Origin: Longimicrobium sp.
Lineage (GTDB): Bacteria; Gemmatimonadota; Gemmatimonadetes; Longimicrobiales; Longimicrobiaceae
Reading direction: 5' to 3'
Length of the DNA stretch: 64,000 nucleotides
Assembly: GCA_036377595.1 (NCBI GenBank)
Contig: DASUYB010000089.1
Location: 228,233 to 292,232, forward strand
Part shown: one piece after another, positions 16,783-25,692 of the stretch
How the letters are laid out: every line of letters begins with the position of its first letter
Position numbering within the stretch: position 1 is the first letter of the stretch
Translations under genes and position numbers: made by a program
The notes under the pieces: model-generated
Told to the model about the DNA's origin: nothing
What the model saw: the letters and a program-made list of their open reading frames with translations, nothing else
Databases searched by the model: none

Positions 16783-17769
16783 GTGGACACGCAACTGACC
16801 GGCATGGGAGGGACGCACGCGCCGGCGCTCCAGGAGGTGCTGGACGGGCTGAACGACCTGCTCCAGCTCGACCACGACGCCGTGGCCGCGTACGACGTGG
16901 CCATCGCCAAGCTCGAGGACCGCGACCACGCCGACATGATCGCCGGCTTCCGCCGCGACCACGAGCGCCACATCCGCGAGCTGAACGAGCTCGTGTCGCG
17001 GCTGGGCGGCACTCCCGTCAACCATCCCCATGCCACCGGCCCCTTCAAGACCGCCCTGCAGGGGCTGGGCGGGCTGGCCGGCGACAAGGGGCTGCTGATG
17101 GCCTTCCGCACCAACGAGCTGCAGGTGCGCACCAAGTACGACAGCTACGCCAGCAAGGCCATGCTCTGGCCCCCCGACGTCAAGCGCATCATCGACGGCG
17201 CCGCGCTCGACGAGGAGCGCCACTACGCCTGGGTGGCCGGCGTGCTGCAGCGCATGGGCGTGGGCCAGGGCGAGGTCGAGGGCGTGCACTCCATGAACGC
17301 CGCGCGCGAGGCCGCCAACGTGGGCCACGGCGTGGTGGAGACGGCGAAGGACGCCGTCGCCGGCGCCGCCTCGGCCGTGGGCGAGAAGGTGAGCGGCCTG
17401 GCCGGCGCGGTGGGCGGCACGGTCGGCGGCGCGGCCTCGGCGGTCAGCGAGACGGTGAGCGGCGCGGCCTCGTCCGTGGGCGACACGGTGAGCGGCGCGG
17501 CGGGGAGCGTGGCCGACCGGGTGAGCGGGCTGGCCGGCTCGGTGCGCGAGCGAGTGACGGGCGGCGCCGACGCGGTGCGCAACCGCATCGCGGGGCTGCT
17601 CGACACCGACGAGGGGCCGCTGGCGGGCGCCCGCGGCTATGTGGACACGGCGCGCAGCGGCGTCCAGTCGGCCGCCGACGGGTTCGAGGGACGGGTGCGC
17701 GAGAAGCCGCTCCAGACGCTGCTGCTGGCCGGCGTCGCGGGGTTCGTCATCGGCCGGCTGCTTCGCTAG
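16783..17769 (+). CDS. Ferritin-like domain fused to LEA-type 11-mer repeats and a membrane tail
   Basis: A 328-residue protein in three parts. Residues 15-170 form a ferritin-like four-helix domain (DUF2383/PA2169-like) with candidate ligands Glu45, His61 and Glu144-Glu145-x-His147. Residues 187-274 are eight consecutive 11-residue units of the form x-V-x-x-x-V-x-G-A-A-x (for example AVSETVSGAAS and SVGDTVSGAAG), predicting one long amphipathic helix like group-3 LEA proteins. The C-terminus (EKPLQTLLLAGVAGFVIGRL) is a membrane anchor of the DUF883 kind. The GTG start follows AGGAGG by 6 nt. It is the first gene of an operon, 12 nt before the DUF3618 gene. A stress role is inference. Confidence 0.85.
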   Translation: MDTQLTGMGGTHAPALQEVLDGLNDLLQLDHDAVAAYDVAIAKLEDRDHADMIAGFRRDHERHIRELNELVSRLGGTPVNHPHATGPFKTALQGLGGLAGDKGLLMAFRTNELQVRTKYDSYASKAMLWPPDVKRIIDGAALDEERHYAWVAGVLQRMGVGQGEVEGVHSMNAAREAANVGHGVVETAKDAVAGAASAVGEKVSGLAGAVGGTVGGAASAVSETVSGAASSVGDTVSGAAGSVADRVSGLAGSVRERVTGGADAVRNRIAGLLDTDEGPLAGARGYVDTARSGVQSAADGFEGRVREKPLQTLLLAGVAGFVIGRLLR

Positions 17770-17781
17770 GGAGAAACCGCA

Positions 17782-19275
17782 ATGGCTGACTACCGACACG
17801 ACGACGACCGGACGCTTCCGGGCGGACCGGGGATGAACCGCACCCCCGAGACCGACCCCGAGCACCTGATCCCCGAGCACACGCACGCCGCGGCGCCGGG
17901 GACCATCGGCGCCAGCTCGACCAGCGACGACCCCGACGTGGTGCGCGGCGAGATCGAGCGCACCCGCCAGCGCATGTCCAGCACCATCGACGAGATCGAG
18001 GGCGCGCTGCTGCGCAAGAAGGGCGAGATCCAGGACCGGCTCGACTTCGCCGCCCCGGTGCGCCAGCGGCCGTGGGCCTTCGCCGCGGGCGTGTTCGGCA
18101 CCGGGCTGGCGCTCGGCTTCCTCACCGGCGGCGGCAGCCGGAGCGACGACGACGGCGACCGCGAGTACGTGAAGATCCCCCGCACGCTGCTGGAGGGGAT
18201 CGGGGTGGAAGAGGCGGGCTCGTCGGGGAACACCGCCGGGAACGGCCTCGGCGCGGGCGACTGGGAGCTGCGCACGCGCGAGCTGATGCAGGTGGTGGCG
18301 CGGCAGGAAGAGGAGATCCGCGACCTGCGCGCCGTCGTCTACGGCCGCGACGACGACCTCGACGCGCTGGCGAACGCGGAGATCGGCGCCCCCGAGTCCA
18401 TCGGCGAGGTGGAGATCGAGGACGAGTGGGACGAGGACTGGAACTTCAGCGACCAGGGCGACGACTTCCAGGACTTCGAGGCGCTGGGGATGGAGGCCGA
18501 GGACGAGGGCGGCTTCAGCCTCGGCAAGCCGCTGGCCGGGGTGATCGCCGCCGGCGTGGCGGGGATCGTGGGTGGGCTGGCGAAGAAGCTCATCGACAAC
18601 CGCGGCTCCGACGAGCTGGACGTGGAGATCGACCTGGAGCCCCGTCCCCCCGCCAGTGTGGTGGACGACCGCGCGCACCGCTACACCGCCCGCGGCACCG
18701 CGGACGTGCGCGAGGCGCTGGCCGCGACGGAGACGGAGCCCTACCAGCCGACGGGGCGCACGCGGATGGAGCGCGAGCGCGAGCGGCACTACGAGGGCAC
18801 GCTTCGCCCGCCGCAGTACGGCGAGCCGCTGGAGGTGGAGGTCGAGCTGGACCAGGCCGGCTACGTGCCGCGCCGTCCCCGCCGCCGGAGCCTGCGCGCG
18901 CCGGAGATGAGCCCGCTGGCCGGCGCCGTGGCCGTGGGCGCGGCGGTCGCGATCAGCGGCCTGGTCGCCCGCCTCCTCCACAACCGCCGCTCGGACGAGA
19001 TGGACGTCGAGGTCGAGCTGGAGGACCGCACCGGCTACCGCCCGTCCGCGCAGCCGCGCACCGCCTACACTTCGACTCCGCGTTCGACCGGCGAGATGGA
19101 GGTGGAGGTCGAGCTCGAGTCGCGCGGCACCACGACCTCGGGCTACACGGCCGCCGATGCGGGCACGCAGCGGGAGCTCGACGTGGAGGTCGATCTCGAA
19201 CCTCGCGCCGGCGATCCTCGGCCGCGGAGTGACGACCTGGGCGGCAGCGGCACCCAGTCTCCGCCGCTGATGTAA
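17782..19275 (+). CDS. DUF3618 protein with duplicated membrane segment and five acidic-strand repeats
   Basis: A 497-residue protein. Residues 51-86 are a DUF3618 helix (VVRGEIERTRQRMSSTIDEI), followed by a hydrophobic segment at 98-115. A highly acidic stretch (about 200-243) leads to a second hydrophobic segment (249-266) and a third (378-397); these two are copies followed by 'NRxSDExDVE'. A strand of the form (L/M)(D/E)VE(I/V)(D/E)LExR occurs at 279-288, 407-416, 439-448 and 466-475, with a looser copy at 350-358. DUF3618 proteins are associated with the membrane and stress in Actinobacteria and Proteobacteria. It is second in an operon with the 11-mer protein, and a terminator follows. 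Confidence 0.82.
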   Translation: MADYRHDDDRTLPGGPGMNRTPETDPEHLIPEHTHAAAPGTIGASSTSDDPDVVRGEIERTRQRMSSTIDEIEGALLRKKGEIQDRLDFAAPVRQRPWAFAAGVFGTGLALGFLTGGGSRSDDDGDREYVKIPRTLLEGIGVEEAGSSGNTAGNGLGAGDWELRTRELMQVVARQEEEIRDLRAVVYGRDDDLDALANAEIGAPESIGEVEIEDEWDEDWNFSDQGDDFQDFEALGMEAEDEGGFSLGKPLAGVIAAGVAGIVGGLAKKLIDNRGSDELDVEIDLEPRPPASVVDDRAHRYTARGTADVREALAATETEPYQPTGRTRMERERERHYEGTLRPPQYGEPLEVEVELDQAGYVPRRPRRRSLRAPEMSPLAGAVAVGAAVAISGLVARLLHNRRSDEMDVEVELEDRTGYRPSAQPRTAYTSTPRSTGEMEVEVELESRGTTTSGYTAADAGTQRELDVEVDLEPRAGDPRPRSDDLGGSGTQSPPLM

Positions 19276-19284
19276 GACGGAGGA

Positions 19285-19324
19285 GAGGACACGGAGATCT
19301 CGATCCCCGTGTCCTCCCTGTTTT
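19285..19324 (+). terminator. Rho-independent terminator of the DUF3618 operon
   Basis: The stem AGGACACGG pairs with CCGTGTCCT, the loop is 12 nt, and CCCTGTTTT follows. It lies 10 nt after the stop. Confidence 0.8.
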
Positions 19325-19340
19325 AACCCAAACAGCAGGT

Positions 19341-19403
19341 CTCACGCAGAGCAGCAGAGGCAGCAGAGGTGAGTTCTCCGCTGCCTCTGCTGCTCTGCGT
19401 GAG
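19341..19403. repeat. 3' palindrome family, copy 3
   Basis: The arms begin CTCACGCAGAGCAGCAGAGG and end CTGCTCTGCGTGAG, between convergent genes (DUF3618 and BamA-like). The centre GGTGAGTTCTCCG is shared with copies at 48691 and 61606. Confidence 0.85.
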
Positions 19404-19439
19404 GCAAATCTTTTCCGGATTCGGTGGCACCAGGAGCGC

Positions 19440-21305
19440 TTACCGGTCCGTCGGATAGTCGAACAACGACACGCCGATCGGGCGGCGCGAGCTGCGGCCG
19501 ATCTGCGGATCGTCCTCCACCGCGGTGCGGCCCACCGCCTGGCCGGTGCCGATGGAGATCTGGATCGAACGCGGCTTGAAGTCCGGCGCCACCGGGAACG
19601 CGAAGTCCAGCCGGTACGTACGCCGCGACCCCGGCGGGAAGGCGATCCGCAGCCCCGCGCCCGCGGCCACCAGGATCGGCGAGTCGCGGCCGAACGGGTC
19701 GCCGCCGGCCCACGACTTTCCCGCGTCCACGAACACCGCCGAGCCCAGGTCGAACAGCCGCGGGAACGGCCACGCCAGGAACGCGCGGTGCTCCAGCGTA
19801 GCCACCACGCGCCGCTGCCCGGCGTACACCTGCCGCGGATAGCCGCGCAGCCCCGCGCGGTGCCCCAGCGTCAGCTGGAAGGGCACCATCGCGTGCCATC
19901 CCCCCGCCGCGTGCGCCGCGGCCACGAACGTGTGCTTGCTGTCGCCCGCGGGGCGCCAGTACGCCCACACATCGCCCTCCCCGAAGATGTCGCGCCAGAC
20001 GGCGCCGCCGGACCCCTCGAAGTCGCGCTTGGCCTCCAGCAGCAGGCGCGTGCCCGCCAGGATGCCGCCGGGCAGGTCGCGCGCGGCGTTCAGCCCGAAG
20101 TCGAACGACAGGTCGTCGCCGTCCGACAGCGCCTCGATGCTGCGCCCCACCGCCGCCTCCAGGTCGGCGCCCAGCTGCACGTCCTCCGCGCCGTGCACCG
20201 CGTCGAGCCCGCGCCGCCGGTCGAACGTCACCCGCCGCTGGCCGGCCAGCAGCACCAGCCGCGTGGCCGACACCGGCTCCAGCCCCGGCACCACCCCGCC
20301 GCCGGGAAGGAGGGAGACGGGGATCCCCTCCTCCACCGTGCTGAAGGTGTCCTGCGGAAAAGTCCGCCGCTCCCCCGCCAGCGCGAGACCGAAGAGCGTC
20401 AGGTTGCCGCGCCGTCCGAACCGCCGCACCACGCCCACGTCCCATCCCGTGCGCTCGACCGGGAACAGCCGCTTGTCGAGCCCGTCGCTGCCCTGCACGT
20501 AGTACTGGAAGTTGCGCTCGTCGCGGAAGATGGCCTGCCGCCACGCCCACCGCGCCCCCTCGCCGCGGAAGGGAAACGCGATCCGCTCGCCCCCCGAGAA
20601 CCCGATCGGCGTCTTCGCCAGCGACACCTCGGCGTCCAGGTGCGTGCCGAAAAGCTGCGGCGTGCCCGCGCGCCCACCGAACACCCGCTCGCCCTGCTGC
20701 TGCCGCCAGAACGCCGCGACGCGCGCGCCGCGCCCGGCCAGGTTGTCCTCGCGCAGCTCCACCCCCGTCACTTCGCCCGAGCCCGCGGCCGCCTCGAGCC
20801 GGGTCGACCACTCGTCGCGCGTCTCCACGATCACGTCGTAGCTGCCGTCCGGCTGGCGCACGGAAAAGACGTCGGCGTCGGCCAGGTAGCCGGTCGAGCG
20901 CAGGATCCGCTCGCTGTCCTCCAGCAGCTCGGGGCGATAGCACCCGCCCTCGTGGAACAGCAGCTCGCGGCGGATCACCGACTCGCGGGTGCGCACGTGC
21001 AGCCGGTTGGCCAGCCGGTACGCGTCGGTGAAGCGCTGGTCCAGGTTGGGGTCGCCGACGAGGAAGACGGAGTTGTTGTCGACGAAGATGTTGCCGATGC
21101 GCGGGCACCCCGGCGCCGTGTCCCCCCGCGCGACCGCGGCCGAGTCGGGCCGGGGGAGGGTGGAGATGGTGTCGCCGCGCGCCGCCGCGGTGTCGCGCTT
21201 CGCGCCGGGGATGGTGTCCTGCGCGCGCGCGGCGGCGGGCGCGCACGCGGCGAGCGCGGCGGCCGCCAGGGCGGCGCGAAGCGGGTTCGATCGGGTCGGC
21301 GGCAC
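19440..21305 (-). CDS. BamA/TamA-like outer-membrane barrel protein with POTRA domain
   Basis: An exported 621-residue protein. The chosen GTG gives a signal peptide (NPLRAALAAAALAACAPAAA, then RAQD). One POTRA-type unit is seen around residues 75-165 (RTRESVIRRELLFHEGGCY, then LRSTGYLADADV and DVIVETRDEWS). The C-terminal ~400 residues alternate short polar and aromatic strands, with GLRGYPRQVYAGQRRVVATL and FVDAGKSW typical of Omp85-family surface antigens. It resembles BamA/TamA in layout but has only one clear POTRA, so a specialised Omp85 relative is more likely than BamA itself. The start is moderately certain. The gene converges on the DUF3618 operon. Confidence 0.85.
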   Translation of the reverse strand: MPPTRSNPLRAALAAAALAACAPAAARAQDTIPGAKRDTAAARGDTISTLPRPDSAAVARGDTAPGCPRIGNIFVDNNSVFLVGDPNLDQRFTDAYRLANRLHVRTRESVIRRELLFHEGGCYRPELLEDSERILRSTGYLADADVFSVRQPDGSYDVIVETRDEWSTRLEAAAGSGEVTGVELREDNLAGRGARVAAFWRQQQGERVFGGRAGTPQLFGTHLDAEVSLAKTPIGFSGGERIAFPFRGEGARWAWRQAIFRDERNFQYYVQGSDGLDKRLFPVERTGWDVGVVRRFGRRGNLTLFGLALAGERRTFPQDTFSTVEEGIPVSLLPGGGVVPGLEPVSATRLVLLAGQRRVTFDRRRGLDAVHGAEDVQLGADLEAAVGRSIEALSDGDDLSFDFGLNAARDLPGGILAGTRLLLEAKRDFEGSGGAVWRDIFGEGDVWAYWRPAGDSKHTFVAAAHAAGGWHAMVPFQLTLGHRAGLRGYPRQVYAGQRRVVATLEHRAFLAWPFPRLFDLGSAVFVDAGKSWAGGDPFGRDSPILVAAGAGLRIAFPPGSRRTYRLDFAFPVAPDFKPRSIQISIGTGQAVGRTAVEDDPQIGRSSRRPIGVSLFDYPTDR

Positions 21306-21445
21306 TCTGGGCCTTGGGCGGAACGAGCGGCCCCGCGGCACCCAGGGTGCGGCGGCCGGGTCGTTCCTGCGCGTGTCTGAGAGCGAGCGGTCAGGGGTCC
21401 GGGAGCACGGGGGAGCAATCTTCGCGCCCCACGCCGGGGAACGCA

Positions 21446-21478
21446 AACGGCGGGGCCGCAAGCCGCGGCCCCGCCGTT
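21446..21478 (-). terminator. Strong hairpin after the TPR gene
   Basis: A perfect 14-bp stem (AACGGCGGGGCCGC with its complement) with a 5-nt loop, 27 nt beyond the TPR gene's stop. The following T-run on the minus strand is short. Confidence 0.7.
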
Positions 21479-21504
21479 CGCATCCCGTCTCGCCGTCCGG
21501 CGCG

Positions 21505-22848
21505 CTAGTCGCCGGCGGCCGCCAGCGGCGCCTCGCCCTCGGGCTCCAGCTCGTCCGCCTCCGCGCGCAACGCGGCCAGCGCGCGGTTCACCCGCTCGAC
21601 CTCGCCCGCCGCGCCCAGCTCGCGGAAGATCTCGCGCGCCCGCTCCAGGTAGGCCGCGGCCTCTTCGCCGCCATCGTTCTGCGCCCGCAGCGCCGCGTAG
21701 TCCAGGAGCGTTTCGGCCTCGAGGAAGGGATAGCCCTTCTCGCGGGCGATCTCCAGCGCCTTCTCGAAGAAGGTGAACCCGTCCGCGTCGCCCAGGACCC
21801 GCGCGATGTTGCCGCGCCCTTGGTACATGTAGCCGATGGTGTAGGGCGATCCCGCCGCGATCGCCTGCTCCTCGGCCAGGCGGCCCCACTCGTCGGCCTG
21901 CGTCACGTGCCCCTCGTGCAGCCACCACTCGGCCAGGTCCGTGGCGATGGTGGCCCGCAGCACCTTGGGGATGGACATCTTCAGCGCGGTCTCGTAGCCG
22001 CGGCGCGCCTCGTCCCAGCGCTCCTGCGCCTCGCGCAGGTGGGCGTGGTTGTGGTGGCAGATCGCCAGGTCCACGGGAGAATCCAGCGAGTCCCACACGC
22101 GGAAGGCGCTCTCGAACCACCCCTCGGACTCCTCCAGCCGCTGCTGCCGCGTCGTGAGGTTCCCCAGGTTGTTGTAGATCTGCCCGCGCTCCAGGGTCAG
22201 CCCCGTGGCCGCGGCCTCGGTGAGCGAGAGCGCCTCGTGGTAGCACGACTCGGCCTCGTTCCAGCGGCCCTGCCACATCCGCACGTTGCCGATCCCGATC
22301 CGTCCCACGACCTCGCCGTGCACGTCGCCCGAGTCGCGCGCCAGATCGGCGCTCCGCTCGTAGTAGGCCACCGCCTCCTGGAAGTCGCCCACGCTCACCG
22401 CCACGCGCCCGATGCGGCGCAGCGCCAGGATCTGCGCGCCCTTCTCGACCAGGGGAAGCGAGATGGTGAGCGCCGCGCGATAGCACTGGCGGGCGCCCAT
22501 CAGCCGGCCGCTGGCCTCCAGGCTTTCACCCAGGCTCACCAGATGGCGCGCGGCCTGGTCGTGGTCGCCCGCGAAGAAGCTCTGCAGCAGCGGGCGCAGC
22601 CCGGCGTGCAGGAGGGTGACGAACTCGTGCAGCGCCCGCTCCGCCTCGTCGACCGCGCGCTCCACCACCTCCGGGGTGACGATGCGCTTGTCGATCGTCG
22701 TGTAGGCGCTGGAGCTGTCCCATTCCTTCCCCGGGTCGCGAACCGCGGCGGCAACCAGCCGCAACCGGAGGACCTCGAGCTCTTCGAGGTCCGGCAGCAG
22801 TCCCAGGATTTCTTCGATGGTCGCTTCAGGGCGGCTCACTGCTCTCAC
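21505..22848 (-). CDS. Tetratricopeptide-repeat protein
   Basis: A 447-residue soluble protein built almost wholly of TPR helices from about residue 85 to 425; typical units read VSVGDFQEAVAYYERSADLA, MWQGRWNEAESCYHEALSL and GDADGFTFFEKALEIAREKG. There is no enzymatic domain, signal peptide or membrane segment, so it is probably a cytoplasmic scaffold. The first 60 residues are charged helix. Two GTG starts nine nt apart are possible; the outer one is listed. It lies 43 nt after the beta-sandwich lipoprotein gene, the same order as at 55470-57660. Confidence 0.85.
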   Translation of the reverse strand: MRAVSRPEATIEEILGLLPDLEELEVLRLRLVAAAVRDPGKEWDSSSAYTTIDKRIVTPEVVERAVDEAERALHEFVTLLHAGLRPLLQSFFAGDHDQAARHLVSLGESLEASGRLMGARQCYRAALTISLPLVEKGAQILALRRIGRVAVSVGDFQEAVAYYERSADLARDSGDVHGEVVGRIGIGNVRMWQGRWNEAESCYHEALSLTEAAATGLTLERGQIYNNLGNLTTRQQRLEESEGWFESAFRVWDSLDSPVDLAICHHNHAHLREAQERWDEARRGYETALKMSIPKVLRATIATDLAEWWLHEGHVTQADEWGRLAEEQAIAAGSPYTIGYMYQGRGNIARVLGDADGFTFFEKALEIAREKGYPFLEAETLLDYAALRAQNDGGEEAAAYLERAREIFRELGAAGEVERVNRALAALRAEADELEPEGEAPLAAAGD

Positions 22849-22891
22849 TTCCAGGAGGGTCGGTTCACACCGGTCACAGAACGACAGAAGC

Positions 22892-23488
22892 TCAGCCGCC
22901 CGAAACGCTCATGCCGCCGCCGCGCGCGCTGGTGGTGCCGTATTCCGAGAAGTGCGGGGTCTGCGTGAAGATCTGCGAACCGTCGGCCGACACCGTGCCG
23001 CCCACGTCGACCCACGCGTTGTTCCACCACACCACGTGCGCGTTCGCGTCGCCCTCGATGGTGGTGCCGCGATAGGGGAAGCCGATGGTCACCGGGCTCG
23101 CGAAGGGCACGTTGTGCGGCCCGAACTCGGCCACCACGCGCTCCGAGCCGTTGGGGTCCACCGGCAGCCGGATGGTGAACATCGTCACCTTGTCCACCGC
23201 GCCCGCGGGAACCACGATGGTGAAGCCCTGGAAGTCGAGCCGCCCGCCCTGCGGGCCGATCCACGCCTTGGCCCAGGCGATCGTGACCTGCGGCTTCACC
23301 TTGAAGCGCGCGATGATGTCCAGCTCGGTCGACGAGGCCAGCTCGGTGGTGGTGGACGTCGTCGTGGCCCCGCGCTCGGAGCGGGCCGGCGTAGCCGCCG
23401 TGGGCGTTCCGGCCTCGGAGCACCCCGCCGTGAACGAGACCGCCGCAGCCGCAACAGCGAGAAGCAGGTTACGAAACCTGAGGCTCAT
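22892..23488 (-). CDS. Lipoprotein with ZU5-like beta-sandwich
   Basis: A 198-residue lipoprotein (lipobox SFTAGC) with a Thr/Ser-rich linker and one domain that reads IGPQGGRLDFQGFTIVVPAG, then VDKVTMFTIRLP. This 'GG.L....G..I.VPAGA....T...I' pattern is the start of ZU5/ZU5-like domains, used elsewhere in autoproteolytic adhesion or scaffold proteins. The protein ends with a Gly-rich stretch. ATG follows GGAGG by 5 nt. It is related in layout to the lipoprotein at 55470 and likewise precedes a TPR gene. Confidence 0.8.
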   Translation of the reverse strand: MSLRFRNLLLAVAAAAVSFTAGCSEAGTPTAATPARSERGATTTSTTTELASSTELDIIARFKVKPQVTIAWAKAWIGPQGGRLDFQGFTIVVPAGAVDKVTMFTIRLPVDPNGSERVVAEFGPHNVPFASPVTIGFPYRGTTIEGDANAHVVWWNNAWVDVGGTVSADGSQIFTQTPHFSEYGTTSARGGGMSVSGG

Positions 23489-23904
23489 CAAGACCTCCGG
23501 AGTGGTGGAAGGCAGGCACGCACCCGGGTGGGCGGCACGGTGCATACCAGACGGCGCGGTCGCGCCAGAGAGTCGGCAAGTACCGACAAGTTAACGGTTT
23601 ATACGACAGATGGCAACCCGTTCCGGCCGAGATCCGGCGCGGACGAGTGCACCAGAAGTGTGCGGAGTCGCTGCCGGATGGTGCGGGCCTCCGGAGGAGC
23701 CTGGCACCGGTCTCCCACCCGTTCGGAGCGGGCCCGTTCGTGCATGATCGCCCCGTGGACGCACCCTACCTCAATCTGCCGCCATGGGTACGGCCACCGC
23801 TTGGACGCGCTTGGCCCCTTACGCGTCCCGTTCGCGCCCTCGGCGAAAGCTGCGTGCCACGCGAGGCGCAGACGCAGGCGGAGCGCACCCGCTGCGACGA
23901 GGCC
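23489..23904. other. Gene-free leader region with candidate operator
   Basis: 416 nt between two minus-strand genes. No gene is supported. A near-perfect 16-bp inverted repeat (GTCGGCAAGTACCGAC) lies at 23572-23587, close to the only AT-rich patch (TTAACGGTTTATACG), and could be an operator for the lipoprotein gene. No good -10/-35 pair was found. Confidence 0.35.
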
Positions 23905-25230
23905 TCAGTGCTCGATCCCGTACTCGGCGATCTTGCGACGCAGCGTGTTGCGGTGGATCCCCAGCCGCTCGGCGGCCATGGTCAGGTTGTCCTGCGTTTC
24001 GCGCAGCGCGCGGCGGATCATCCGCTTCTCCATCTCCTCCAGCGTCACCAGCGGCATCTCGCCCGGCTCCTCGCCCGCCCCGCGCGCGGCCGGGGGGTGC
24101 AGGATGTCGGGGGGAAGGTGCTGGGGGAGGAGGACCTCGCCGTCGGACATCACCACCGCGCGCTCCATGGCGTTGCGCAGCTGGCGCACGTTCCCCGGCC
24201 AGGGGTGCGCCCGCAGCGCGGCGAACACCTCCTCGGCGATGGCGCGCACCGGGCGGTCGTGCTCCCGCGCGTAGTGGGCGACGAAGTGGCTGGCCAGGAG
24301 GTCGAGGTCCATCCCCCGCTCGCGCAGCGGGGGAAGGGTGAGGGTGACGACGGCCAGGCGGTAGAAGAGGTCCTCGCGGAAGCGTCCCTCCGCGACGGCG
24401 CCGTGCAGGTCGCGGTTGGTGGCCGCCACGATGCGCACGTCGATGGGGACGGCGCTGCTGCCGCCCACGCGCTCGATCTCCCGCTCCTGCAGCGCTCGCA
24501 GGATCTTGCTCTGCAGCGCCAGCGACATGTCGCCGATCTCGTCCAGGAACAGGGTGCCCCCGCTGGCGCGCTCGAAGCGGCCGATGCGCCGTCCGATGGC
24601 GCCAGTGAAGGCGCCCTTCTCGTGCCCGAAGAGCTCGCTCTCCAGCAGGTTCTCGGGGATGGCGGCGCAGTTGATGGGTACGAACGGCCCGCGCGAGCGC
24701 CGCGAGCGCGAGTGCAGCACCCGCGCGACCATCTCCTTCCCCGTGCCGCTCTCGCCCAGCACCAGCACGGTGGCGTCGCTGGCCGCGGCGCGGGCGACGG
24801 ACTTGTAGACCGCCATCATCCCCTGGCTGGCCCCCACGATGGTGGAGTCGTCGGCGACCTCGGAGGGAAGGGGGCGGAGGCGGCGGACCTCCTCGATGCC
24901 CAGCAGGATCTCGCGGACGCGGCCGCGCGGGACGGGCTTGGGAAGGACGTCGTGGGCGCCCTGGCGGATGGCCTCCATCGCCAGGTCCATCGACGGGTTC
25001 TGGGCCAGCAGGACCACGGGGGTGGGATTGCCGTCGTGCAGGCGACCCAGCAGCTCCAGCCCGCCCCCGGAAAAGTCGGCGTCGAGGAGGATCAGGTCCC
25101 AGTGCGCCTGCGCGACCATGCGCAGCCCCTCGGAAAGGGACTGCGCCGAGTGAAGCTCGGTGTGGCCGTTAAGCTCCGGTTCGAGCGTGCGACCGACGCC
25201 GCGGTCGGCGTCGAGGAGAAGGACCCTCAA
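23905..25230 (-). CDS. NtrC-family sigma54-dependent response regulator
   Basis: A 441-residue regulator in the order REC - AAA+ - Fis-type HTH. In REC the phospho-acceptor is Asp50 (LILLDADF) and Lys98 is in the LPKPV loop. In AAA+ the Walker A is GESGTGKE (159-166) and the sigma54-contact loop GAFTGA is intact (206-211). The last 40 residues (NLTMAAERLGIHRNTLRRKI) are the DNA-binding helix-turn-helix. TTG at 25230 is chosen because it begins the REC fold exactly and lies just downstream of a promoter; a GTG at 25287 would place the -10 inside the gene. Its histidine kinase is not adjacent. Confidence 0.92.
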   Translation of the reverse strand: MRVLLLDADRGVGRTLEPELNGHTELHSAQSLSEGLRMVAQAHWDLILLDADFSGGGLELLGRLHDGNPTPVVLLAQNPSMDLAMEAIRQGAHDVLPKPVPRGRVREILLGIEEVRRLRPLPSEVADDSTIVGASQGMMAVYKSVARAAASDATVLVLGESGTGKEMVARVLHSRSRRSRGPFVPINCAAIPENLLESELFGHEKGAFTGAIGRRIGRFERASGGTLFLDEIGDMSLALQSKILRALQEREIERVGGSSAVPIDVRIVAATNRDLHGAVAEGRFREDLFYRLAVVTLTLPPLRERGMDLDLLASHFVAHYAREHDRPVRAIAEEVFAALRAHPWPGNVRQLRNAMERAVVMSDGEVLLPQHLPPDILHPPAARGAGEEPGEMPLVTLEEMEKRMIRRALRETQDNLTMAAERLGIHRNTLRRKIAEYGIEH

Positions 25231-25268
25231 CGGAGTGCAACCCCCGGGTACACTGTGGTTGGACGCGA

Positions 25269-25298
25269 ATAATAGTGATCGCGCCACGAATTGCGCAA
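25269..25298 (-). promoter_or_regulatory. Sigma70-type promoter of the NtrC-family gene
   Basis: On the minus strand TTGCGC (25298-25293) and TATTAT (25274-25269) are separated by 18 bp, giving a start point about 30 nt before the TTG at 25230. Confidence 0.6.
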
Positions 25299-25553
25299 AC
25301 TACCGAAGCGCGACGGAAAAGAAACGGTAACCGATACCCTGCGGCCACCGCACAAACGTTTCGCAAGATATTCTCTTGCAACGCCTTTGTGATCGGGAAC
25401 GTGACACCGAGGCGCCGATGCAGCTTCTTCCACCGCGGGAAGATGGCGCCTCTCCATCCGTGCACCGAATTGGTGCAAGCGACAATTCGTGGGATGTTTG
25501 TTCCCGAACGGGAACGCATCGAAGGCGGATTCGGGGAAAGGTCGTGGCGGAAA

Positions 25554-25617
25554 GTGCGTGAGTGCGGAAGTGCGGAAGTGCGGCCCAACGCACTCCCGCA
25601 CTCATGCACTCACGCAC
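25554..25617. repeat. Palindrome made of AGTGCGG heptamers
   Basis: Left heptamer units (GTGCGTGAGTGCGGAAGTGC) face right units ending GCACTCACGCAC around GCCCAA. This is the fullest copy of the AGTGCGA repeat family, lying in the 640-nt gap between the regulator and cyclotransferase genes. Confidence 0.75.
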
Positions 25618-25692
25618 CCAGACGCAACACGCCCGGGGCACGCGCTTGCGAGCGAGCCCCGGGCGGGAGCAGATGCCTTCGTCAGACCCGCT

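Noticed and set aside
25554..25617. Short regularly spaced repeats considered as a CRISPR array
   Set aside because: Units are 7 bp, contiguous and palindromic, with no spacers and no cas genes.
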